Below are positions 15,858-22,539 of a DNA stretch of 33,615 nt, one piece after another. Source of the DNA: Planctomycetota bacterium. Its GTDB lineage: Bacteria > Planctomycetota > UBA1135. The position numbers were made by a program, and so were the translations under genes. The notes below the pieces were generated by a model, which had not been told where the DNA came from, did not search any database, and saw only the letters and a list, made by a program, of their open reading frames with translations. Position 1 is the stretch's first letter; every line of letters starts with the position of its first letter. The stretch lies in the NCBI GenBank assembly GCA_026421205.1, contig JAPKBM010000019.1, positions 1 through 33,615 of the forward strand. The letters are read 5' to 3'.

Positions 15858-15898
15858 GGGGAGATGGGCCGTTTCCCCACTTTAACGTGGCGGCGCCG

Positions 15899-16921
15899 TT
15901 ATTTGACCTCATCAGCCAAGATGCCGACGACTTCTTTGGCCTGCACGCCTTCCACCTGCAGGCAGAGCCCCGGCTTGACAGGCAAGATGAGATTGAGTCG
16001 GCCTTGCCGTGTTTTTTTGTCCCGCAGAAGGAGGCTTTGGAGGCGCGCTTTGGAGGGGAAAGTACCTGGGAATTGCGTCGGGAGCCCCAATCGTTGCAGA
16101 ATTCGACGGATTTCTTGCGCCCAGGTGGGGTCGGCGAGTCCATGTTCCACGGAACAGCGCAGTGCGCACAAAATGCCAAGGCCGACGGCTTCTCCGTGGC
16201 GAAGCTTTTTGGGGCCCGCGGCGGTCTCAAGGGCATGGCCGAAGGTGTGGCCTAAATTCAGGAGTTTCCGTTCTCCTTGTTCCGTCGGATCTTGGCGAAC
16301 GATTTTGCACTTATAGCGGGCAGATTGCTGCGCTAATTGAAAGGTGGTTTTTCCAGAACGCCGCAGGGATGATTTTGGAGCGGTTGCCAAAGTTTTGAGG
16401 ACTCCGGTAGCTCCAAGTAAACCACTTTTCAAGACCTCGCCGAGGCCAGAACTCCATTCTCTCTCCGGGAGTGTGCGCAAAGTACGAATGTCGGCCAAGG
16501 TGGCAATGGGGAAATGAAAAGCCCCTACAAGATTTTTCCCCTCGGGCAAATTGATGGCCGTTTTGCCTCCGATGGCGGCGTCGGCCATGCCCAAGAGAGT
16601 GGTTGGGACTGAAATCCATGGTATGCCTCGCTGGAAAGTAGCGGCAGCAAAACCGCCGATGTCCGTCGTCAAGCCACCACCGACGGCAACGAGTAAGGAT
16701 TGCCGGTCTACGCCTGCGCGGACCATTTGCCGCTGGAGGGCTTCCACCTGTGCCGCCGTTTTTTTCGTTTCCGACGGCAACCAAGTGGCGTCGGCGGTGA
16801 GGCCGGTGGAAGGGAGGGCACGACGGTCGGCAAAAATAAAAACGGAAGACGGTTTTTGCGAGGCAATTTTTTTATGCAATGCCGCCGCCAACCCGCCTTG
16901 AAGAAAGAGAGGGGACTTCAT
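15899..16921 (-). CDS. aroB: 3-dehydroquinate synthase
   Basis: Converts DAHP to 3-dehydroquinate, the second step of the shikimate pathway, using NAD+ and a divalent metal. The protein has 340 residues, slightly short for the family. Motifs present: GGGLTTDIGGFAAATFQRGI (81-100), SVPTTLLGMADAAIGGKTAI (104-123, with Lys120), GEVLKSGLL, LNLGHTFGHALE and HGEAVGLG; the His residues of the last two are metal ligands. The usual GGGV(I/V)GD is GGGLTTD here, an unusual change in the NAD-binding loop. Related cyclases such as 2-epi-5-epi-valiolone synthase share the fold, but the other motifs are closest to AroB. Its ATG overlaps the stop codon of the membrane-protein gene (ATGA). Confidence 0.88.
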   Translation of the reverse strand: MKSPLFLQGGLAAALHKKIASQKPSSVFIFADRRALPSTGLTADATWLPSETKKTAAQVEALQRQMVRAGVDRQSLLVAVGGGLTTDIGGFAAATFQRGIPWISVPTTLLGMADAAIGGKTAINLPEGKNLVGAFHFPIATLADIRTLRTLPEREWSSGLGEVLKSGLLGATGVLKTLATAPKSSLRRSGKTTFQLAQQSARYKCKIVRQDPTEQGERKLLNLGHTFGHALETAAGPKKLRHGEAVGLGILCALRCSVEHGLADPTWAQEIRRILQRLGLPTQFPGTFPSKARLQSLLLRDKKTRQGRLNLILPVKPGLCLQVEGVQAKEVVGILADEVK

Positions 16922-18249
16922 GATTTCTTCCGCCGTGATTGCCGGCGATTGAGGAGGGACGTGGCCGCTCGTTCGGAATTCCGACGATCTCTTTTTGCGA
17001 GGTAAAAGAGAAGGACCGCAAGGCCGATGGCAACTCCCGAAAAGAGAAGCTTGATTTCCCCTTCAATTTCTGCGCGGTTGACGGAGCGATGTTTCCATCC
17101 AGCAACCACGAAAACAGGTGCGCGTCGGGCGCGGTTCTCTTTATCTTCGTAGGACCAGAGCTGTAAGAAATAGCCCAGCAATTCGCGGTCAAGCCCAAGA
17201 TCATTCAGTATCAAACTTCCGGGGGCAACCACGCGGAGCAATTGATCGCCTAACTCATACTTGCTGAGATAGGCATGGCTGAGATGAGAAAGGCCGACGG
17301 CGTTGTCGGGTGCGGCGATGGACCATGCGTCGGCCGGGCGACCGTAAAGTCGAACGGCCTTTCCCCGATAAAGTTCGGGGTCTTTGGCGATGGAGGCAAT
17401 CAACGTGCGGTTCAAATGGTCCGCTTGCTGAAACTCTGAATCAAATCGCGCATCGTCCAAAGAAAGGTGATGCGTGTAATTCATGAGATGCCAAAATCCA
17501 TCATGCTCCAAGTCTTCTTCCACGGAAAAAGCAGTATCCTTCACGTCGGCTAAAATCACGGGGTCAAGCGCAAGGACGGAGTCCGCAAGTCGAACAGAAG
17601 GGCGGAGGCTTCGGCCCACAAAAAGCGGGGCGGTGAGACGTTCTCCTCCAATGCGCTGCGCATAATTCTTGAAGAAATACCCGTCGGCCACAACGTAGTT
17701 TTCAGCACCAAATAAAACCGTAGGAATTTGCATGCTAACAAAGTAGATATCGTGCCCGGTATCCGTCCGAATTTGACACCAAAACTCTTCCGGAATATTG
17801 GGCCCACGCACCATGGCGGTTGCGTGAATCAACTCTCCGCGAATACGGAAAGGCTCCCCGCGCAATTCTGCGGGATTTCCATTGGCGTCAAAAGGGAAGG
17901 TAGGTTCCCCGACAGCTTTTAAATGGCCGGGGAGCAAGGCTCTGGACATGCGTGCTAAAGAGGCAAAGGCGTCGGATTCTAAAATAAGTTGTTCGGAAAG
18001 CGTTTCATCTTTCACGAACTCAAGGGCCATTTTGTCCACAGGGGGCAGAGCCACTGCAGTCTCTTGGGTTGGTGCCTTTCTCTCTTGAGAACCGGCTTCT
18101 TCTTGGGCGGTACTATTCAGTTGAAGAACGATAGCTCCGACGACTACAAGCCCTACGAAAAAAGAAATCAACCGAATTTTCTCGCCACGTTGGAGCGTGC
18201 CCGATTTTTTCAGGGCTTCAATTTGTTCTTTTTTGGAGAGTGTTGTCAT
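16918..18249 (-). CDS. Two-TM membrane protein of unknown function
   Basis: A 443-residue protein with one transmembrane segment near each end: LISFFVGLVVVGAIVLQL at about 27-44 and LLFSGVAIGLAVLLFYLA near the C-terminus, followed by a very basic tail (NRRQSRRKKS). The large middle part is probably periplasmic. It contains two similar stretches, PFRIRGELIHA and AVRLYGRPADAW, that look like OB-fold-type beta strands; this is an impression only. I do not recognise a family. The frame remains open upstream to 18408 but that part overlaps the amidotransferase gene, so the start MTTLSKKEQ at 18249 was chosen; it overlaps the amidotransferase stop by 4 bp (ATGA). It is also coupled by ATGA to aroB downstream. 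Confidence 0.75.
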   Translation of the reverse strand: MTTLSKKEQIEALKKSGTLQRGEKIRLISFFVGLVVVGAIVLQLNSTAQEEAGSQERKAPTQETAVALPPVDKMALEFVKDETLSEQLILESDAFASLARMSRALLPGHLKAVGEPTFPFDANGNPAELRGEPFRIRGELIHATAMVRGPNIPEEFWCQIRTDTGHDIYFVSMQIPTVLFGAENYVVADGYFFKNYAQRIGGERLTAPLFVGRSLRPSVRLADSVLALDPVILADVKDTAFSVEEDLEHDGFWHLMNYTHHLSLDDARFDSEFQQADHLNRTLIASIAKDPELYRGKAVRLYGRPADAWSIAAPDNAVGLSHLSHAYLSKYELGDQLLRVVAPGSLILNDLGLDRELLGYFLQLWSYEDKENRARRAPVFVVAGWKHRSVNRAEIEGEIKLLFSGVAIGLAVLLFYLAKRDRRNSERAATSLLNRRQSRRKKS

Positions 18250-18968
18250 GCTTGTTTTTCTTGATAGTCTCGTGCGGCTTGGACGAAACCAGAAAATAAC
18301 GCGCGGGAGGCGTCGGAATCCGGCCAGCGTTCTGGGTGCCACTGCACGCCAAGGGCAAAGGCTAGGTCCGGGCGCTCTATGGCTTCCAAGATTCCATCGG
18401 CCGACCAAGCGGAAGCAACGAGACCGTCCCCCGCTTTCCCGATTGCCTGATGATGAAAAGAACGCACGTCAATGGCGTCGGTTCCCAAAAGATCTGCAAT
18501 TTTTGTGCTGGGCACGGCGGAAACGGGGTGTTCTTGGCCTTTGAGGTGAGCATCACCGTCTTCTAAGTGCTGAATGAGTTCGGAATGATGGGCCAGGCTC
18601 ATGGCTTGCATGCCCAGACAAATCCCCAGAAGAGGGAGATCTTCATTCATGGCAGCCCGCACCAAAGCCAGATTGAGATTTTGTTGCTCTGGCGGAATTG
18701 GCTTGCACTCCGGCAGAGGTTCTGGCCCGCCCAATAGGCTGAGGTCGAAATCATCCCCGCCACAGAGCAAAAGCCCGTCCATCCGCGCCAAGAGCGGGGG
18801 GAGGTCGGTGGGCGGGGTATCACCTGGAATCAGGAAAACCACCGCGCCCTCAGCACGGAGGCAGTCCGCGTAATCCGTGAACAATTGATACCGCCGACGC
18901 CCCTCGTACCAAGGTGCGTCCAAAAGTTCCGTGGTCATTCCGATGACGACAGGAGAGTCGGCTGACAT
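18246..18968 (-). CDS. Class I glutamine amidotransferase / gamma-glutamyl hydrolase-like (peptidase C26)
   Basis: A 240-residue hydrolase of the class I glutamine amidotransferase fold, closest in layout to PuuD-type gamma-glutamyl-GABA hydrolases. The nucleophile elbow is GICLGMQ with Cys117; the catalytic His-Glu pair is in QWHPE (His211, Glu213). The oxyanion region is MDGLLLCGGDDFD (63-75). Family members cleave gamma-glutamyl amide bonds of polyamine or folate conjugates, or cell-wall-related compounds; no polyamine genes are nearby, so substrate is open. It heads a leftward run with the membrane protein, aroB, carB and sulfotransferase genes. Its start shares a 23-bp divergent intergenic region with the exchanger gene, and TAGTAT lies eight bases upstream of ATG. 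Confidence 0.85.
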   Translation of the reverse strand: MSADSPVVIGMTTELLDAPWYEGRRRYQLFTDYADCLRAEGAVVFLIPGDTPPTDLPPLLARMDGLLLCGGDDFDLSLLGGPEPLPECKPIPPEQQNLNLALVRAAMNEDLPLLGICLGMQAMSLAHHSELIQHLEDGDAHLKGQEHPVSAVPSTKIADLLGTDAIDVRSFHHQAIGKAGDGLVASAWSADGILEAIERPDLAFALGVQWHPERWPDSDASRALFSGFVQAARDYQEKQA

Positions 18969-18975
18969 AGGCGCC

Positions 18976-18982
18976 TATACTA
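18976..18982. promoter_or_regulatory. Candidate symmetric bidirectional -10 element (TATACTA)
   Basis: On the plus strand TATACT ends 10 bases before the exchanger ATG at 18992. On the minus strand the same bases read TAGTAT and end eight bases before the amidotransferase ATG at 18968. The whole divergent gap is 23 bp, so both promoters must share this element or have their -10 inside the other gene. Confidence 0.5.
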
Positions 18983-18991
18983 AGCGGAACC

Positions 18992-19936
18992 ATGTTCGCC
19001 CTGCAGTTCTTCGGTGGCTTGTTTGGCCTTCTTCTTGGCGCCGACATGGCGGTGGGCGGTTGCATGCGCCTTGCTCGCCGATGGAATCTGCCCCCTTGGG
19101 TCACAGGCATGTTGCTCTTGGCGCTTGGCACCTCGCTCCCGGAATTTTTCGTGGGCCTCTCGGCGTCGGCCGAACACCCCGGCTTAGCGTTAGGCACCGT
19201 GTTTGGATCCAACGCCGTCAACGTGGGTGGTGTTTTTGCGTTAATGCTGATTTTTGCTAAGAAAGGTATCCCCCTGAGAGCGGCCGGACTCTCCACCCTC
19301 CTCGCTTTAGTCACCGGCAGTGGTCTTGCTTTTTGGGCTTTTTCCGCGCCGACGCCTTCGGTCATAGCGTCAAGCGGGCTGTTGGGACTTTTTGCTTTTG
19401 TCATTTGGGCGACACTTCGAGATGGTCGCCGCCGGAAAAACGCAGATCCAGTCTCCAGTCTGAAAGAGTCATTCCCCACGAGTTTGCTTTTGGCCATGGG
19501 TGGTTTTGTGCTTCTGGCTTTTTCCTCCACGTTCTTTATTAATGGCGCTTTAGGTTTCGCCGAACTTTTCGGCTGGCGCGAAGGCTTTGTGGGCTATGTG
19601 ATTGTCGCTTTAGGAACGTCGGCACCGGAAATGTTTACGTCCATCGGTGCCATTCGCCGCGGACATCCTGGCGTGGTCTTCGGAAATATTTTGGGCTCCA
19701 ACACGTTCAACCTTCTCATGGTGGGAGGGACCGTCGGTTTAATGGCCGGCGCGCCGATAGATGTGGTTTCCGTTCAGCCCCAACTTTGGGTGAATCTTGT
19801 GGCCAGCCTCGTCTTGCTGATACCCCTTCTTCGCGGACGCGATGAAAGCCGAGGTCGCACAAAAACCGCCCTGTGGATGGGTATCTTGCTTTTCCTCGCA
19901 TATCTTGCCGCCGCAAGGTGGATTGGAAGTCTTTAA
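18992..19936 (+). CDS. Calcium/sodium antiporter (CaCA family, YrbG-like)
   Basis: A 314-residue membrane protein of the Ca2+:cation antiporter superfamily, which exports Ca2+ in exchange for Na+ (or K+/H+). The two inverted repeats carry the diagnostic alpha motifs: ALGTSLPEFFVGL (44-56) with GTVFGSNAVNVGG, and VALGTSAPEMFTSI (about 204-217) with GNILGSNTFNLL. The acidic residues in the two LGTS-x-PE motifs bind the cation. About 10 hydrophobic segments are present, as expected. Length is typical of bacterial YrbG. It is followed eight bases later by lpxD and probably forms a two-gene operon with it. Confidence 0.9.
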   Translation: MFALQFFGGLFGLLLGADMAVGGCMRLARRWNLPPWVTGMLLLALGTSLPEFFVGLSASAEHPGLALGTVFGSNAVNVGGVFALMLIFAKKGIPLRAAGLSTLLALVTGSGLAFWAFSAPTPSVIASSGLLGLFAFVIWATLRDGRRRKNADPVSSLKESFPTSLLLAMGGFVLLAFSSTFFINGALGFAELFGWREGFVGYVIVALGTSAPEMFTSIGAIRRGHPGVVFGNILGSNTFNLLMVGGTVGLMAGAPIDVVSVQPQLWVNLVASLVLLIPLLRGRDESRGRTKTALWMGILLFLAYLAAARWIGSL

Positions 19937-19944
19937 ACTTGGGT

Positions 19945-20889
19945 ATGGCTGAATCCATGACCTCCGCCGTGGGCACCCCGCTTTCTTCTGCTGAAATTGC
20001 AGAACAGGTGGTGGGGGTGGCTGAGGGTGATTCCGTCATGATTGACGGCGTGGCCGATTTGGCCTCCGCCACCGCATCCCAAGCTTCCTTTGTTGTTGCC
20101 GGCGCCTCCGCAAAACGCGTTACCGAAGCGTTGGAGTCCCAAGCCGGTTTGCTGTTCGCCGATGCCGACGTGGAATTGGGCGGCCGACCTTGTATCCGTG
20201 TGGAAAATCCTGCCTTGGCGGCGGCGCTTTTGTCGCAACTCTTTCATCCTTGGTCTCCTGAATCTGGAATTCACCCCACGGCCTTTGTTCATCCGTCGGC
20301 CGTTCTTAAAGAAGGTGTATCCGTCGGTCCCCATTGCACCATTTCCGCGGACGTGCATGTCGGCGCTGGAACTTCTTTAGCCGCCGGTGTCGTGTTGGAA
20401 CAAGGTGTCCAACTTGGGAAAGCTTGTGTGGTAGAAAGCAACACGGTGATTGGATCCAATGGTTTTGGTTTTGTTTGGAGCGGAAAGCGTCATGAGCGCG
20501 TGCCGCAAACCGGAACGGTGGTGATTGGCGATCGTGTTTTTATTGGCGCTGGGACCACCATTGACCGAGGTACTTATGGACCTACCGTGATTGGGGATGG
20601 TTGCATCCTTGATAATCAAGTGCAAATTGGACACAACTGCCAGTTAGGGCGTTTCGTGGTGCTTTGTGCTCAGGTGGGTTTGTCTGGTAGTACGGTGGTT
20701 GGTGACGGGGCTGTGTTTGGCGGAAAAGCATCCACAACAGGCCACTTGACGATTGGCGCGGGTGCACGGTTGGCGGGGGCTGCCGTGGCCACCAAAGATA
20801 TTCCTGCGGGTTTGACGGTGGGCGGATACCCTGCGTGGGATTTACGCAAAGAGCTCAAAGCGCAGGCGCGTTTGCGAAAAGACCTTTAG
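19945..20889 (+). CDS. lpxD: UDP-3-O-acylglucosamine N-acyltransferase
   Basis: LpxD adds the second acyl chain to UDP-3-O-acylglucosamine in lipid A synthesis, so the organism most likely makes LPS. It has 314 residues. The N-terminal uridine-binding domain covers about 1-90. A left-handed beta-helix of hexapeptide repeats follows, for example IHPTAFVHPSAVLKEGVSVG, VVIGDRVFIGAG and VIGDGCILDN. The catalytic His is His230 in QIGHNCQLG. A short helical tail rich in Lys/Arg ends the protein. The start at 19945 was chosen because it follows the exchanger stop by eight bases; an ATG four codons later is also possible. No lpxA, lpxB or fabZ is nearby, so the Raetz pathway genes are dispersed here. 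Confidence 0.93.
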   Translation: MAESMTSAVGTPLSSAEIAEQVVGVAEGDSVMIDGVADLASATASQASFVVAGASAKRVTEALESQAGLLFADADVELGGRPCIRVENPALAAALLSQLFHPWSPESGIHPTAFVHPSAVLKEGVSVGPHCTISADVHVGAGTSLAAGVVLEQGVQLGKACVVESNTVIGSNGFGFVWSGKRHERVPQTGTVVIGDRVFIGAGTTIDRGTYGPTVIGDGCILDNQVQIGHNCQLGRFVVLCAQVGLSGSTVVGDGAVFGGKASTTGHLTIGAGARLAGAAVATKDIPAGLTVGGYPAWDLRKELKAQARLRKDL

Positions 20890-20899
20890 CCGTTTTAGG

Positions 20900-21343
20900 C
20901 TAGGCGCAAAGTCGCCAATGAAGTTGTAGAAGATTTTGACGGTGAGACGATAAACCTAAATGCGCCATGGCGTGGGAAAAATCCCACCACTCGGCGCGCA
21001 TGTTTTCTGGCGGATGTGGCAAGTCCTGATGGGGAAGAAAGGCCATCGGCCATTCCACCAAACGTAAATCGCCAATGTCCTCCACAATGCCTGGGGCCGG
21101 CGCAAAGAGTTCACAAGCCCGACGGAATCCAGTTTGTTGTTTCACCGCTTCGAGAGCGGTGCGACGTAAATCTTCCCGGAAGGCGATGGGGCGGACAATG
21201 GGCCTCCAAAGCGATTCTTGTTTAGGGCCGGATTGGAGGAGGAGGTATTCCGGGCCGTTAGCCGTGTAGCGAAAAACAAAAACATTGACCGCGTGGCGGG
21301 TGCCACGGTCTCCGAAACTGGCAGGTTGGTCGTTTTTGTGCAT
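20900..21343 (-). CDS. Nudix-fold protein with degenerate active site
   Basis: A 147-residue protein that follows the Nudix fold: a first strand AVNVFVFRYT, then EYLLLQSGP and LWRPIVRP, which align with the region leading into the Nudix box of NudB-like enzymes. The box itself is damaged: REUxEE-TG is replaced by EAVKQQTG (residues 64-72), so both metal-binding glutamates are Gln69 and Gln70 and the conserved leading Gly is Arg. It is therefore unlikely to hydrolyse nucleotides by the normal mechanism and may be a binding or regulatory protein. It is divergent from folC, with a symmetric -10 candidate between them, and convergent with lpxD (10-bp gap). It is not a relic: the frame is intact. 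Confidence 0.7.
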   Translation of the reverse strand: MHKNDQPASFGDRGTRHAVNVFVFRYTANGPEYLLLQSGPKQESLWRPIVRPIAFREDLRRTALEAVKQQTGFRRACELFAPAPGIVEDIGDLRLVEWPMAFLPHQDLPHPPENMRAEWWDFSHAMAHLGLSSHRQNLLQLHWRLCA

Positions 21344-21344
21344 G

Positions 21345-21359
21345 AGAGACTCCGTCTCT
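21345..21359. repeat. Short inverted repeat before the degenerate Nudix gene
   Basis: AGAGAC, a 3-base loop TCC and GTCTCT form a perfect 6-bp hairpin between the start codon at 21343 and the shared -10 candidate. It would lie in the 5' leader of the Nudix-fold gene, or act as an operator for the divergent pair. Role unknown. Confidence 0.35.
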
Positions 21360-21360
21360 T

Positions 21361-21367
21361 TAGACTA
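21361..21367. promoter_or_regulatory. Candidate symmetric bidirectional -10 element (TAGACTA)
   Basis: On the plus strand TAGACT ends nine bases before the folC ATG at 21376. On the minus strand the same heptamer reads TAGTCTA, with TAGTCT 18 bases before the Nudix-fold ATG at 21343, leaving room there for a GGAG ribosome-binding site. The divergent gap is 32 bp. Confidence 0.45.
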
Positions 21368-21375
21368 CCCCAGAA

Positions 21376-22539
21376 ATGAGCCTCTCGCAACTTTGGAAAT
21401 CGATTCAAGACCGCACCGATTATGAGAAGTGTGAGCGGCCTCGGGCGGCGCGTTTTTCTTTGGAGTCCATGACGGAGTTGATGGATCGCTTGGGCAACCC
21501 CCATTTAGTGGCAAAAACTATTCATGTGGCGGGTTCCAAAGGTAAGGGATCGGTGTGCCATTTTTTAGAGAAAGGACTGCGCGCGTCAGGGTTGCGTACG
21601 GGTTTGTATACCAGTCCGCATTTGACGTCTTGGAAGGAACGAATTCAAGTGAATGGCTCCTCGGCGTCGGACGCTGCATTGGCCGATGCTTTTGAACAGG
21701 TGTTGGCGGCGTCAGTTGGTGACGAAACTTTTTTTGACCTTTTGACGGCTTCAGCATTTTTGGTTTTTAATTCACAGGCTTGCGACGTCTGGGTGGTGGA
21801 AACGGGGTTGGGCGGTCGCTTTGATTCCACGAATGTGTTGAAGCCGATGACGGCTGTTGTGACGAGTATTGAGGGGGAGCATTTGGATGTACTTGGCCCC
21901 ACTTTGAAAGAGGTTGCTTTGGAGAAGGCAGGGATTTTCAAAGTGGGAAGTCAAAACTGGTCGGCCGTGCCGAACCTGCCCACGGAAGAGGAGTATGTTG
22001 TTTGGGAAAATGAGGAGGCCTGCCCAAGGAAGTTAGGGCATCCCCAAGAACATATGCAGGAGAATTATGGACTGGCACGCGCGGTCTTAGAAGCATTGCC
22101 GTTGGCGGGTGTGGCCGCAGCCAAGGCTTTGGATGAACTCACTCCCCAGCAGTTACAAATACCTGGGCGTTGGCAAAAGGAGGAGACGACGGCGGGCCAG
22201 ACGGTCATCCTAGATATTGCCCATTCTGAAAAATCATTGACAGCGGTGCTCCAGGCCTTTCGTGAACAATTCAAAGACTCTTCCCGTGGCGTTTTGTTGG
22301 CGCTTCGAGACGATAAAGACGTGGTCCAATTAGCGAAATCTCTGGGCCCCGCACCCGAAGGGGAACGCTGGTGGGTGACTTTAGCTGGAGACCACCCTCG
22401 GTCGGCCGAACCCGCTAAAATTGCCCCTCTGTTTGGCGCTCAAATCCTGAGCGCCCCCTCATTCCCCGAAGGCCCTGATGTCCTTCTCGTCACCGGCTCT
22501 ACTTACCTAGTAGGCTACCTCCTTTCGCAACTCTCTTGA
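21376..22539 (+). CDS. folC: Folylpolyglutamate synthase / dihydrofolate synthase
   Basis: FolC ligates glutamate to dihydropteroate and extends the polyglutamate tail of folates, using ATP. At 387 residues it is a little shorter than E. coli FolC (about 420). The P-loop is HVAGSKGKGSVCHFLE (50-65), the folate/omega-loop region GLYTSPHLTSWKERI follows, and the Mur-ligase-like central motif VVETGLGGRFDSTNVL contains the Mg2+-binding Glu. EGEHLDVLGPTLKEVALEKAGIF matches the usual family block up to the carbamylated Lys. The C-terminal domain has ILDIAHSEKSL in place of the canonical LDGAHNP, a looser match. It is translationally coupled to ispH by a TTGA overlap and probably transcribed from TAGACT at 21361. 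Confidence 0.9.
   Translation: MSLSQLWKSIQDRTDYEKCERPRAARFSLESMTELMDRLGNPHLVAKTIHVAGSKGKGSVCHFLEKGLRASGLRTGLYTSPHLTSWKERIQVNGSSASDAALADAFEQVLAASVGDETFFDLLTASAFLVFNSQACDVWVVETGLGGRFDSTNVLKPMTAVVTSIEGEHLDVLGPTLKEVALEKAGIFKVGSQNWSAVPNLPTEEEYVVWENEEACPRKLGHPQEHMQENYGLARAVLEALPLAGVAAAKALDELTPQQLQIPGRWQKEETTAGQTVILDIAHSEKSLTAVLQAFREQFKDSSRGVLLALRDDKDVVQLAKSLGPAPEGERWWVTLAGDHPRSAEPAKIAPLFGAQILSAPSFPEGPDVLLVTGSTYLVGYLLSQLS

Noticed and set aside
15858-15878. Regulatory hairpin (GGGGA/TCCCC) before carB
   Set aside because: Only a 5-bp stem with an 11-base loop; too weak to call an attenuator or riboswitch.
18250-18408. N-terminal extension of the two-TM membrane protein
   Set aside because: It overlaps the amidotransferase coding region in another frame; the ATGA junction at 18246-18249 is the better start.
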